Assembly: GCA_032871835.1 (NCBI GenBank)
Contig: CM065297.1
Location: forward strand, 29,459,598 to 29,523,597
Direction: 5' to 3'
DNA from: Dipteronia dyeriana
Lineage: Eukaryota > Streptophyta > Magnoliopsida > Sapindales > Sapindaceae
Length of the DNA: 64,000 nt
Under the pieces are notes generated by a model. That model was given only the letters and a program-made list of their open reading frames with translations, had not been told where the DNA came from and ran no database searches. Below, piece by piece: positions 46,521 through 58,352 of this stretch; position 1 is the first letter of the stretch; every line of letters begins with the position of its first letter. The position numbers and the translations under genes are program-made.

Positions 46521-48350
46521 TGTGCCGTGTAAGGATAGCTCTGAAGGAGATCATGGAGAGAGATAAAAGTTTATTAGGCCCACTCTCACTGAAGCCGGTC
46601 CATCTCGAGCCATAAGGTGCACTGATGATGAATTTGACACGTTGTCCATCTCCACATTCATGCCAGGCTATACTAGGGTAGAAACTATCTCAAAGTCCCC
46701 AAAGTAGGAGAGGTAAGAGAGGTAGGAGAAATCTCGATTGATCCAACTGAGGAGATGGAGGTCAAGGCTGATTGAAGTTGATCCAACCAAGATGGTGGAA
46801 GCTGGCTCTGAAGTAGCAGTGTTAAGGGATGCTGACCCATCCTTCAACCAAGCAATGAAACTAAGGAGGAAGGAGTTGCTACTGTTGAGGAGACTAACCA
46901 GAGAGGTAGATCGTGACCAAGGTAGCTCGCTAGGGCGATGAATGGCCCCATACAAGTGGAGGGGAGGCATCGACCTAGTAACTGTCCAGAGACATGCTTG
47001 AGAACCTAAAAGTTTCCCGTGACTGAGAGAAGGCTTTGGAACCCTCCGGAATGAGTAGGAACCATGGTGACTCACTTAAGCATAGGACGGCCCAATATAA
47101 ATGGAGAGGGACAACCTGTATGGTACTGGCCCAGAGGCATACTTGGGATCAAATGAGCCCCTAGCAACTGAGTGAAGGCTCTAAACCACTTAAAATATGA
47201 GAAACCTCTAGGCTGTCCTCGATCAGATCGGGCTTTGGTGGCTTGCTAGGATGGTGAATGGCCCGGTACACATGGAGCAAAGCCACCGGTCTGGTACTGG
47301 TCCAGAAGCATGCTTGGGATCCTAGAAGTCCACAGCAACTTAGAGAAAGCTCTGGACCCTCATGGAATGAACCGAGAATTTAGTGGCTCAATTGGGCGTT
47401 AACCGGCCCGGTGTAAGAAGTGAGGAGCCACTTGATCTTATAGTGAGTCTACTACTCAAGAGGTTTGCTTAGGCATGTAGGAGGCCTTACCAAGAGTGGG
47501 AAACCTCTGGGCTCTCCTCGATCAAATCGGGCTTCAATGGCTTGCTAGGGCGATGAATGACCCGGTACATATAGAGCAAAGCCACTGGTCTTGTAGCGGT
47601 GCTACTGCTTTAGAAGCTTGCTTAGGCATGTAGGAGGACTTACCAAATGTGGGAAGCTTCTGAGAACTCCTAGATCAGATCGAGCTTCGGTGGCTTGTTA
47701 GGGCGGTGAATGGCCCGGTATACATGGAGCAAAGCCACCGGTCTGGTACTGGTCCAAAAGCATGCTTGGGATCCTAGAAGTCCCCAGCAACTGAGAGAAT
47801 GTTCTGGATCCTCCTGGAATGAACTGAGAATTTAGTGGCTAACTTGGGCGTTAACCGCCCCTATGTAAGAAGTGAGGAGCCACTTGGCCTTATAGTGAGG
47901 CTACTACTCCAGAGGTTTGCTTAGGCATGTAGGGGGTCTTACCAATAATGGGAAACCTCTAGGCTATCCTCGATCAGATTGGGCTTCGGTGGCTTGCTAG
48001 GGCGATGAATGACCCGGTATATTTAGAGCAAAGCCACCGATCTTGTAGCGGTGCTACTGCTCTAGAAGCATGCTTAGGCACGTAGGAGGCCTTACCAAAT
48101 GTGGAAAGCTTTTGAGAACTCCTCGATCGGATCGGGCTTCGTGGCTTGCTAGGGCTGTGAATGGCCCGGTAAATATGGAGCGAAGCCACCAGTCTGGTAC
48201 TGGTCCAGAAGCATGCTTGGGATCCTAAAAGTCCCCAGAAACTGAGAGAAAACGTTCGACCCTCATAGAGTTAACCAGAGTTCAGTGGCTCACTTGGGCG
48301 TTGATTTGCCAGGTGCACGAGGCGTGGGACCACTAATCTTTTACTGGTCG
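46080..48350. repeat. About 150-bp hairpin repeats in a three-unit (about 450-bp) order
   Basis: Units share a core such as GCTAGGGCGGTGAATGGCCC flanked by inverted arms. From 47231 on, three unit types alternate: type 1 arms at 47237, 47688 and 48141; type 2 at 47392 and 47834; type 3 at 47537 and 47987, so like units are about 450 bases apart. Arm pairs: CGGTGGCTT/AAGCCACCG at 46269-46321, 47688-47740 and 47987-48039; GGTGGCTT/AAGCCACC at 47237-47287; AGTGGCTC/GAGCCACT at 47392-47432; AGTGGCT/AGCCACT at 47834-47884. More decayed units lie between 46084 and 47117. Confidence 0.85.
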
Positions 48351-48903
48351 TGCTGCTCTAGAAGCTACACAGCTGAGTTGGCTTTTTAGATTCATGAGTC
48401 GACCTGCTACAGCTACCTAGGAGCTTTTGAAGGGTGGATATGGTGACATGAAGGGTCCCGTATAACCAGGTCCAAGTCCAACGGATCTACTGGATAAGAG
48501 TTCTACCGGTAGTAGAGCAAATCTTTCTTTAAAGAAGTAAGAGAGGTGCAGTTCTACTGTATAGGAGCTCTCGATGTATCAGAATGGTTTAACTATATAG
48601 GAGATCTTCAAGCGGGGAGCTACTGTATTGAACTCCACGATTATCTGAGCAATTTCGCTTCATAGGAGTAGCATAACGAACTGGTTCCACTAGGAATCCC
48701 ACGTACCATATTTGCTCCACAATGAACGAAACTCGTTAAACGATAAAATGAGCACCACATAAGATGCATAGGCGATATATACAAGTATGGAGAAAGGACA
48801 TCATATATAGTAAATTATATTCCATGAATAATGAATCTGTTACCTTGATAGTATAATGATACTCATGTAGAGACATAAAGGCTTTCAAAAGGGGTGTGGA
48901 AAC
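48351..48903 (-). other. Leader of element E next to its primer-binding site
   Basis: About 550 bases between the hairpin array and the primer-binding site. In other elements gag starts within about 80 bases of the LTR; here no gag start or gag motif is found. Confidence 0.55.
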
Positions 48904-48921
48904 TTCCCACAGACGGCGCTA
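48904..48921 (-). promoter_or_regulatory. Primer-binding site of element E
   Basis: On the minus strand TAGCGCCGTCTGTGGGAA with the CTTTC spacer, one change from the group consensus TGGCGCCGTCTGTGGGAA. It is the best-preserved primer site in the window. Confidence 0.78.
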
Positions 48922-48926
48922 GAAAG

Positions 48927-50247
48927 TGTTAACCGAAAATTCGCACTAGGTGGAAAATCTCGATTAACACCCTCAAGAACACTACCACGAAGGTGGTGGC
49001 CGGGGTTGGTACCTTGGTGATCTTTTATGAATATGAAGGAGGATGAAACAGTAGGTAGAAGACAAGCCAACCCGTCTGTCAGGCTTCGTGCTTATGAAGT
49101 AGATCTGGGAGCTCGAGGTTCCCTTGCTGGTGCGAAAGGGGTGATCCTGGACCTTGTTCCTTTGTCGGGGTTGGAGCCAGTCCTGGTACCCAGAGCCTTG
49201 TTCTGGAGCCCGATTGCTTCCTGTAATACCCCGACCTCGATAGCAAGTAAAAATGGGGGCTTATCTAGCTTCAGTGTCGGAGAGCTCGATTTCTTCCATA
49301 GAGAGGATGTGGGAGAGCTCATCGACTCCCTTCGAATTGGTTTGGGTGGTTTCTCTTCATTTTGATGTATGACTTTGGCATGTAGATGAGAGGATAAGAG
49401 CGTTAGGCCCAGCAAGGTAGGAATCTAGATTCGATTCCTTAGGTCTTCGTTGTTGTTTCCCGATCTCATGTAAGAAAGATTAGAGAGCTAGGACCAATGG
49501 GGTCGGTACCTAGCCCGCATAAACACATGCATAATACAGTAGATAATAGGAAAAACACAAGTCTTATGTAGATGGAGGTGGACTGACCAAGGGGAAAAAG
49601 CATCACGAGTGATCACATGCTGAAAAATCCCTAGGCAGTATCCAGAGGAAGGAGGAATACATTTCCTTGTATATATATATCATGCGATGCTCCGAGGAGG
49701 TTACAGAGATGTCAAAGTAGCACAATGTATATGCTCCAGAGAGCTTACAACAATGAGTGTTTACCGATACTGGTATTTTCTTGGTCGGGGTACACATACA
49801 ATGATGATGTAGAGAGAACTTTTAATGAAGCATGTAGACATGCCTAGGGCTGGTCATTTTTGGGATTAGAAATGATATGGGCGATCTCAACCGTGAGTTA
49901 TCAGATCTCAGATGTCGAATATTAAGTTTGTCTTGGAGCATGTATTTTAGCGTCTTCTGTCATCAATTGGAGACCCCTCAATATGCCTTTTCTAGGCATA
50001 TTTATACATGGTGACTATCTTGGCGTGCATGTCCATGACTCTTCAATTAGTCTTCGTTTCCTTATCGAATACGATTCTTCCTTTAATGTAGTTGACCGGC
50101 TTGTAGCCAATATCGTGGAGAAGATATGATTGTTTCCTCTTCGGACTCTTCCTTCCTTGATAGGCGGGAATTTCTGTTATAGTTAACGACCAATAATCGG
50201 TTGTGGAGGATATCTTAGAGGAAAAGGTATTTGTTTCCTCTTAATCG
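48927..50247 (-). mobile_element. Left part of the 5' LTR of element E
   Basis: It begins TGTTAACCGAAAATTCGC next to the primer-binding site and is cut by element D at 50247. TATAAATA (minus) lies at 49999-50006. It continues at 62369. Confidence 0.87.
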
Positions 50248-51315
50248 TGTTAATAGTGAAATTTGGCCAGGGGTCAAAGAGAAATTTTACACCTACAATC
50301 GATAATCACGAAGCCCCGAAAGACCGTAAAGCCAGCCCACAAGAGAAGGGAAGGCCGGTTCGGCTTCAAAGCTACCAGAAGTCAAGCGAGGCGTGACTGG
50401 GACGAGCCCCTACAAGAGTACTGGAAGTCGGGCTTCTCCAGGCAATCTATCGGGGAACCTCGGCTCTGCTATCGAGCTCTATAACCGCCCCGTAAGTCTC
50501 CAAGCTCAAGAGAACTTTGAAAGAAGCCCGCCAACCTCTCTTGAAGCCCGCTGTCCTTGTTGGACATAAAGGAAGAATCACGCCTAAATCTAAACTACCC
50601 AGCAATCTCCCAGGAGGGTCTACAAGAGCACCTCAAGCCCCTAAGTGTCAGGGAAAATCCATCTTAAGCTTTTAAGAACAGAGCCAGAGCAGGGATCTAC
50701 CTCGCTCTACAGGGCAACAGGCAGCTGGCAGGGTGACCTCCATGAAGATTCATGGCACGAGTGCACACAGGATCGTCTCCACGTAATATTTACATGCACA
50801 TCAAGAGTTTGATTCAAATAAGGGATTAAAATTATCTCCGTCAACGATATCATCAAATCCCTTAACAATTCAAATTCAAATAACGAATCCCGTCTGATAA
50901 GGAGGGAACGGATTCATGGGATCACGGTAACGTATTTGCGGATTATAAACCTACGTGGATGATATAAATAGGTGAAGCCGAAGAGAGACAAAGAATAATA
51001 AGCAACAGATATACACATAGAAGGTTGGCCTAAATTCTGGATTCAAAACACGGTCACCTTCATCTCCACTATTCGACAGACACCGAGTTGCCACCACCCT
51101 ACACCTCCGAGAGACTGTGAGCAAACTAGAGAGCTATTTGTATCTTAAATAAATCAATAATAAAGTTCCCTCTTATTGTTATTACATTCCAGCCACTCAT
51201 CTATCTCTTAACTAGGTCTGGAACCAACGGTATCGACCCCAGCCACCACTTTCGTGGTAGTGGTCTCAAGGGTGTTAACTTGAATTTCTCATCCCGAGAA
51301 AATTTCCCGTCAACA
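50248..51315 (+). mobile_element. 5' LTR of element D
   Basis: 1068 bp, TGTTAATAGTGAAATTTGG to AAATTTCCCGTCAACA. TATAAATA at 50963-50970 is the likely promoter of the genomic RNA. Confidence 0.93.
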
Positions 51316-51320
51316 CTTTC

Positions 51321-51338
51321 TGGCACCGTCTGTGGGAA
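51321..51338 (+). promoter_or_regulatory. Primer-binding site of element D
   Basis: TGGCACCGTCTGTGGGAA, five bases (CTTTC) after the LTR. Confidence 0.8.
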
Positions 51339-51393
51339 ACCTCTTACACCACCATCTTTTTAAGTTCAAAAAGTTTGTTATTTCAAAGTCATC

Positions 51394-53370
51394 ATGAGGC
51401 TCCGCACTTTACAAGGGAAGCAGGGCACCTCGGGCCAACCTTCTGCTACATCAAAACAAAAGGTCACGAGGAAAGGGAGAAAATCCAGGCTCCATAGCCA
51501 GATTCCTACCCAGCCAGCTACTGTGCGGGCTCTAGATTCCCCTCTGGGAAGCCAGGTCGAGCATGACCAACAAGCGGCGGCCTTTGTAAAGAACGTCTGC
51601 CTTCAACTACTCGCTGAGGGTATCGCTATCCAACAAATGGGTCTCTACAATCAGGGGGAGTCAAGCAGGTCTGAGGCTAGGCAACCAACCTTTGATTGCC
51701 TGGGTCCTGCCCCTCGGGAATCAACTCATAACAGAACGGGGTTTCGGACCTCAATCCGGGATAGGCTAGGGCCCATGCCCCATGTTCCCGAAGCGCTGTC
51801 ATGCTACCAACAAAGACAAGTTAGATCCGTGGCAGATATCCTTCCCCGAGGAAGGGAAGAACTTCTCTACCCTACGACTACAATGAGGGAGGGAAGCCTG
51901 GGGTAGAGAAGAAAAAAGTCAGCGAAGATTCCGAGCGAGCCCCTTCCAAAGAAAGAACCGGGTAGAGGTCGCAAGTTCATTAGAGGGATCTGATCTTGAG
52001 GGATCCGAGATCGACTTAAGGAAATCTGAAAGCAAACGACTAAGGGGCCAGTTGGAAGAGCTAAGGAAAGAGATCCAATTGATGAAGAAGGGGAAGTACA
52101 AGGAGGATAAGAAATATCCTCTAAGTGAAATGAACGCTTCCTTCATCAGAAGGATCAGAGAGGCAGAGCTCCTGCCTAAGTTCAAAATGCCAGCTGATAG
52201 GTTCTCCAGGACTGAAGATCCTCTGAGCCACTTAGAGAGCTTCGTTCAACAGATAGAGGTTCAGAACACAACCAGGGCCGTTATGTGTCGGATGTTCTCC
52301 ACTACACTTACGGATTATGCTACCTGGTTTAGGAAACAACCCGCTGGGAGCGTGGATTTCTTCACCCAGTTATCAACTGATTTTTTTCACAATTCCAGGG
52401 AGTTAAGCCTTGACTGAAGGACCCGATCCATCTATAATACGTGATCTAGGAGAGAGGGGAAACTCTCCGGCCTTATGTAGAGCGTTTCCACAAGGAAGTC
52501 ATCTAGATGGAGGTCTTCACCGAGAGAGAAACCCTCGCCAACATCAGAAGAAACTTGTGGGTGGGAAAATAGTTTCGGTCTTTTGCCAAGAGACCTCCGG
52601 AAACCTACCAGGAAGCATATGATCTGGTTCTGGAATAGATCGAGGTCGACAAACAGCTCAAGTTCAATATGGAGCATGACGACATGAGAGCCGAAAAGTG
52701 ACAAAAGAACGAAGCTCCAGACCTGAGCAAGCTCAAAAAAGCCAGAACAAACCCCCTAATAAATCAACATACGGTTTCCCTGTTCCTCAGCTCAGATCGG
52801 AAAGGTGTCCAGATAAACGAGCTCCTACTCAAGCTTTACAACCTCCCAGGACAGTGGCCCTTATAGCCTACGATGAGAGGGGGATCGACAATTACACTCC
52901 CTTAAACGTATCCTGAGAAACAGTCTACCTCGCCATTCGTTATAAGGGTTTGTTACAGAAGCCCACTCCTATGAAAGCCCCGGTCGATAAAAGAAATCAT
53001 TACAAATATTGTGATTTTCAGAAGGACGTAGGGCACAAAACTACAAAATGCAACAACCTGCGGAACCAGAATGAGGCTCTAATAAGGGGAGGATGCTTGA
53101 TAGATTTCTTACAACAAGTCAGAGAGAACATTAAGACTGAAAGGGAAGTGCAAGCCGAGATTCTGGAACATGCAGAGAAGAGGAAGGGAGAACAGGTGGA
53201 CCTGATGCAACAAATTCAGGTAATACACACTATCAGCGGAGGTCCCACTCTGGCTGGCACCTCCAACAATTCCAGGAAAAAACATGCGAGGAAGGTCCCT
53301 CGTACGGACGAGGGGAGGGATATCTTCAAGGTTGACCAGAGATCGATAAACCCCTCCCAGCTATCATAAA
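51394..53370 (+). pseudogene. gag: Element D gag
   Basis: The start MRLRTLQGKQGTSGQP at 51394 lies 56 bases after the primer site. The N-terminal part is open for 170 codons. The gag core is at 52052-52417 (KMPADRFSRTEDPLSHLESF, TTLTDYATWFRKQPAG). A knuckle-like motif at about 53005-53060 reads CDFQKDVGHKTTKC; the second ligand, His in B and C, is Gln here. A charged coiled region (EVQAEILEHAEKRKGEQ) follows. Stops at 51904-51906, about 52415, 52503, 52568, 52636, 52699 and 52915, with frame changes, make it non-functional. Confidence 0.87.
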
Positions 53371-53733
53371 TCATCTTCACCGAAGCAGATGTTTATAACA
53401 CCGTGCAGCCACATGATGACCCCATGGTCATCACAGTACAAATTGTCAACTTTATGGTGCACCGTGTGCTCGTTGACACAGGTAGCAGCGTCGACGTTCC
53501 GTTCAAAGACACTTTGGAAAAACTAAACTTGAAGCAATGGTGCTACAACAGTTGTACTACTCCATTATATGGGTTCACTGGGGACTCCATCACACCTGTA
53601 GGTTCAAAAATCCTACCGGTGATGATCGGAGCAGTACCTCTCCAGCAAAACATCATGACTTAGTTCATGGTGGTGGATACCTCGTCGGCCTACAACGCAA
53701 TATTAGAAAGGCCATTCCTATCATCTCTGAAGG
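53371..53733 (+). pseudogene. pol: Element D protease
   Basis: The aspartic protease that would cut the polyprotein is recognised by HRVLVDTGSSVDV (active Asp in DTG) and a downstream flap-like YGFTGDSITPVG. The region is open from 53403 to 53663. A stop at about 53661 and an indel near 53730 separate it from RT. Confidence 0.82.
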
Positions 53734-54900
53734 GTGTCCTTTCTATTTAAGTTCCTTGTAGGAGAAAAGATGGGAGAGGTTCGGGGTGATCAGCAAGCAG
53801 CTAGGAAATGCTACGCAGTGTCAGCTAACCCAACAGCTCTAGCTAAACAGCTCGCCCAAGTAATGACTATCCAAGGTGGGATAACCCCAGCACTAAACTT
53901 GGAATATACAGGCTCCACCGGTTGTCCCGAAGAAGGCCTTGCGGTGCCCGACATGGAAGAACAGAGAAGGGAATGGGCCAGCGGCAATACAATCGATAAG
54001 TTAGAGGAGATTCCTGTTCGACTAAGTGATTCCTTGAAGGTCGTCAAGATCGGAGCTACCATTGAGCCAGGAATGAAAGAAGGCTTGATTAGTCTCCTCA
54101 TGAAATTCAACGATATTTTTGCCTGGAGACATACGGAGATGCTGGGAATCCCGATGACATTAGCTGCACATCGACTGGCAGTGGATCCGACCTTCAAGCC
54201 CGTCAAAAAGAAAAGGCACCACTTCAACACTGAAAGAAATACGGCTGTTCAAGAAAAGGAGGATAAACTCACCCAGACAGGTTTCATTCGAGAAGCCCGC
54301 TACCCCGAATGGATCGCCAACATGGTCATGGTAACGAAGGCGAATGGGAAGTGGCGCAAGTGCTTGCACTACACCGACCTCAACCGGGCATGCCCGAAGG
54401 ACAGTTTCCCTCTGCCAAAAATTGATCAGTTGGTCGACTCCACTTCCGGGAACAAGTTAGTGAGCTTCATGGACGCGTTTTCTGGCTACAATCAGATTAT
54501 GATGCATCCCGCGGACCAAAGAAAGACCAGCTTTATCACCGCGCAAGGCCTATACTGCTACAAGGTGATGCCATTCTGGCTTAAAAATTATGGAGCTACT
54601 TACCAGCGGGTTAGTCAACCATTTGTTCAAGCCCAAAATTGGAAGGTCGATGGAGGTGTATATCGATGATATGATCACTAAATCTTCGACCTTAGAAGGC
54701 CACATGGGCAACCTTCGTAGGACCTTCATGATCCTAAGGGAAAACCAGATGAGCTTGAACTCCTTCCAAATACGCCTTTGGTGTAACTGTGGGAAGTTTC
54801 TGGGCTTCATTGTCCATGAGAGAGGCATAGAGGCTAACCCTAAAAAATTATGGCTATCATGGATCAGGAATCCCCCACATCTCTTAAACAAGTTCAAGCC
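53734..54900 (+). pseudogene. pol: Element D reverse transcriptase
   Basis: The longest open frame of the window's pol copies (53734-54669) covers a spacer region (ANPTALAKQLAQV) and the RT fingers and palm: REARYPEWIANMVMVTKANG, FMDAFSGYNQIMMHPADQ, then frameshifts near 54600 and 54830. The palm box VYIDDMITKS keeps both catalytic Asp residues, unlike A, B and C. Tat RT is normally one continuous domain, so the indels are the main damage. Confidence 0.88.
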
Positions 54901-55930
54901 TTGACCGGAATGGTAGCAGCGCTCAACAGATTCATCTCCCGGTCTACCGATAAGTGCCTACCATTCTTCAAAGCTATCAAGCAGGGAAGAAACATGAAAT
55001 GGGATCAGGAGAGCGTACAGGCTTTCCAAGCTTTAAAAAGATACCTAACAAGCCCTCCACTGCTGGTCAAGCAAATCCTGGAGAAGAGCTCCAAATATAC
55101 TTGGCCATTTCAGAAACCGCTGTAAGCGGGGCCTTGGTCAAGGAATGTAGAGATAGGATCCAGCGACCTATCTACTATGTGAGTCACGCTCTAACCAAGC
55201 CCGAAAAGAACTATACTCTGCTTGAGAAGCTCGCTTATGCCTTGGTGACCTCGGTAAGGAAGTTCTGTCCTTACTTCCATGGTCATTTAGTAGCAGTGAT
55301 GACGGACCAACCCTCCGTTAGTTATTGCAGAGGCCGGATGTTTCTGGAAGGTTGGTTTTATGGACCCTAGAGCTTACCCAGTTTTATTTAAAGTATAAGC
55401 CTAGGACCACGATAAAAGCTCAAGCACTAGCGGAATTTGTAGCTAAGCTTTCAGTACCTTCAGATCAGGCAACCCCTACGGTAACAGATGTCACCCTTGA
55501 GAGAACTCCAGAATCTGGCAACTTACCGAAGAGCTGCGAGTCATGGACTCTCTACACTGACGAAGCTTCCGGGCAGTCCGGGGGAGGAGAGGGCATAGTC
55601 CTCATCGACCTTGAAGGAACTGAGTGATGCCATTGTTTTAGGTTCAAATTAAAAGCCACGAACAATGAAGCGGAATACGAAGCCCTGCTAGCTGGGATAA
55701 AAGCTGCCATAGAGCACGGGGTTGATTACCTGAATATCAAGAGCGGCTCTTCACTCGTGGTCAACCAAGTTTCTGGGGATTATCAAGCCAAAGGGGATAA
55801 CATGATGGCTTACCTGAAACTGGTGTAACAACTTAAGACAGGATTTAGGGGATTCAGAATCGAGCAGATACCTCGACAGTTAAATCATCAGGCTGACGTC
55901 CTAGCCAAGATAGCTGCCTATGGTGGCCAG
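54901..55930 (+). pseudogene. pol: Element D RNase H and archaeal-type RNase H
   Basis: Ty3-type RNase H is at about 55000-55430 (KWDQESVQAFQALKRYL, YYVSHALT, TDQPS), with frameshifts near 55075 and 55320. A Thr/Glu-rich linker leads to the archaeal-type RNase H at about 55545-55925 (LYTDEASGQSGGG, NNEAEYEALLAGIKAA, HQADVLAK). A stop lies at 55625-55627 and another near 55826. The whole two-RNase-H region deleted in B is present here. Confidence 0.86.
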
Positions 55931-57255
55931 ACCCTACCTCACGGAGTCCCTCTTCAAGTAATCCCCCTACCTAGCATTATGACTGGTAAGGAAGCTTATA
56001 CCCTGGACCGACAGCCATACTGGATGGATCCAATAGCAGAATATCTATAGAAAGGGAAACTCCCCGAGGAGCCTGACCAAGCTAGGAGGGTTAAAAGGCT
56101 CTCGGTCCGGTATTATATGGTGGATGGGCATTTATATCGAAGAGAGAAATCTCTTCCCCTGCTTTGATGTCTACACCCTGAAGATGCCAAGTGGGCTTTA
56201 AGAGAGGTTCATTCCGGGGAATGCGGGAACCATATTGGTGGAGAGGCCTTGGCATATCAGGTTCTCCGCATAGGGTATTACTGGTCGACCATCCCTCAAG
56301 ATGCTAAGAACTTGGTGTAAACCTGGAGGCATGCCAGAAGGCCGTAAACTTGAGTCACCTCCCTCCGAAACATTTTTCATCCCTTAGCTTGCCATACCTC
56401 TTTGCTATGTGGGGAGTCGATTTGATTGGACCGCTTCCTACAGCTCTGGGACAGGTCAAGCACGCTATCGTAGCGATTGATTACTTTACAAGATGGGTTG
56501 AAGCCGGACCACTGTCCTAGATATCGGAAGAGAACACAACAAGGTTCATCAAGACCAATGTAGTTTGCAGGTTCAGAAACCCTTTTGCCATCATAACCGA
56601 CCTCGAAAAATAGTTCGACAATGGCAGATTCAGAGATTTCTGCCAAGGTTTGGAAATCGACCTTCGGTTTGCTTCGATAGCCCACCTTCAGACCAATGGT
56701 TTTGTGGAATCCAAGAACAAAACCATCAAGAAGTTATTGAAGAAAAAGCTACAACAAAAGAAAGGCAGATGGGTAGAGGAGCTTCCCAAGGTCCTCTGGG
56801 CTTACCGTACTACAAGGAGAACAGCTACCGGGGAAATGCTCTTCTCGCTGGCCTTCGGAATTGAAGCAGTTTTACCTATAGAGCACAAGTTGACCTCTTT
56901 TAGAATCCAACGATTTGAACAAGGGAGCAATGAAAGCAAGCTCCGAGCTAGTTTGGACCTTTTGGAGGAAAAGCAAGATCGAATAGCTGAAAAGGTAGCA
57001 ATCTACCAAGGCAGGATTGCCAGGTACTTCAATAAGAGGGTTAAAGCCCGAAGCTTCAAAGAAAGGGATCTGGTCCTCAAGAAAGTGATGTTAAACACTA
57101 GAAAGAGGCCAGATGGGGTCCTAGGGTCCAACTTGGAAGGACCCTACCTAATAAAGATGGTGATCCGTAATAGGGCGTACAAGCTCGAGGATATGGATGG
57201 CCGACACATCAAACATACTTGGAATGTTGATCACCTAAGGAAATTCTACCCTTGA
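55931..57255 (+). pseudogene. pol: Element D integrase
   Basis: The head is at about 56170-56340 (HSGECGNHIGG clear, CxxC damaged by a stop and an indel). The core has AIDYFTRWVEA, a second motif with a stop in it (DLEK then FDN) and Glu in FVESKNKTIKK. The last 201 codons (56650-57255) are open and include LEGPYLIKMVIRN and the end HLRKFYP. No chromodomain. Confidence 0.88.
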
Positions 57256-57337
57256 GCAGGGGACTCAGGAGCAGGCAACCTCCGACTAGCTTCTTTTATT
57301 TTTTCTTCTGACAATATTGTACTCCATCTTCCATATC

Positions 57338-57343
57338 AATAAA
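57338..57343 (+). promoter_or_regulatory. AATAAA signal after pol (element D)
   Basis: 83 bases after the pol stop, same context as in G, B and C. Confidence 0.5.
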
Positions 57344-57464
57344 GCTTGCATTTTCCTGTTTACTCCTTCTTCAACTATGTCCTACAATGATTTGGGTCTA
57401 CATGGAAAGTTTCGACATTATGTCCTCAAGACCAGAGGTGAGCCGGGGAAGCCCCCTCGCTACT

Positions 57465-57800
57465 CCTGATGCCTCTGCCAGGCACCACCCCCTGCCAAGA
57501 AGGGTCTGAGTGTAAGAGCATAGTTGCCATCCAAATCTCGAGACCAGGAAATAGCTAGATAGCCCTCCTGATGCCTTGGTCGGGCTACCACCCCCAAGAA
57601 GGATCTGAGTGTAAGAGCATAGTTGCCATCCTGATCTCAAGACCAGGAAATAGCTGGATAGCGCTCCTGATGCCTTGGTCAGGCTACCACCCCCAAGAAG
57701 GATCTGAGTGTAAGAGCATAGTTGCCATCCAGATCTCAAGACAAGGAAATAGCTAGATAGCCCTTTTAATGCCTTGGTCGGGCTACCGTTCCCCCTAAGA
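57465..57800 (-). repeat. 99-bp tandem repeat, about 3 copies (element D)
   Basis: Same unit as elsewhere. The minus-strand frame 57398-57739 stays open with a 33-residue period (SGWQLCSYTQILLGGGSPTK-like). Confidence 0.9.
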
Positions 57801-58352
57801 AGGAATCGAGCTTAAAAGTACGTAAGCCCTCCTGATCCCGAGCCCAAGAAGGGGGCAAAACAGGTCTTTACTTAATGTTCTACTCGGGCTACAGCCCCCC
57901 AAAGGAGCTCGGGGATGGAGGGCTCGATTTACTTAAACTCTAAATGCTCATGTTATTTCACTAGCTCTCCTTGATACAGGGTTACTTACTACAGTAGACC
58001 CATAATCAAACAAGGGGACTGTCAGCTGAAGAAGTTGAGCTAGGAGTTTCGTTAGTATGGGGTCTCAATTCTAGTAACCTTTTTTCTTATCTTATTTTTT
58101 CCCCAAAGATAGCTCGTTTCGATATAAAAGTTGGACGATCAAGCAAGTACATGCAAGCCAGAGTTATATTTGAGATTAAAATTTTATTATCAAGTAAGGG
58201 AGCCTATCCCCCAACAAGGCTACAACAAGCAGATGGGGCCCAATCCCTTGTTTCCGGCTACAAAATAAAAATAATAAAAGATCAAACACAGTTGAAGATG
58301 GGATGCCCACCCCCTTTTCCGAGCATTCAAAAAAGGTTACATGAGAGAGAAC
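57801..58352 (-). other. 3' flank of the antisense gene of D, AATAAA at 58183-58188 (minus)
   Basis: The AATAAA lies about 165 bases past the antisense stop. No other gene is seen. Confidence 0.55.

Noticed and set aside
53811..54230. Minus-strand open frame opposite the RT of D
   Set aside because: Shadow of the RT frame; conserved residues are on the plus strand.
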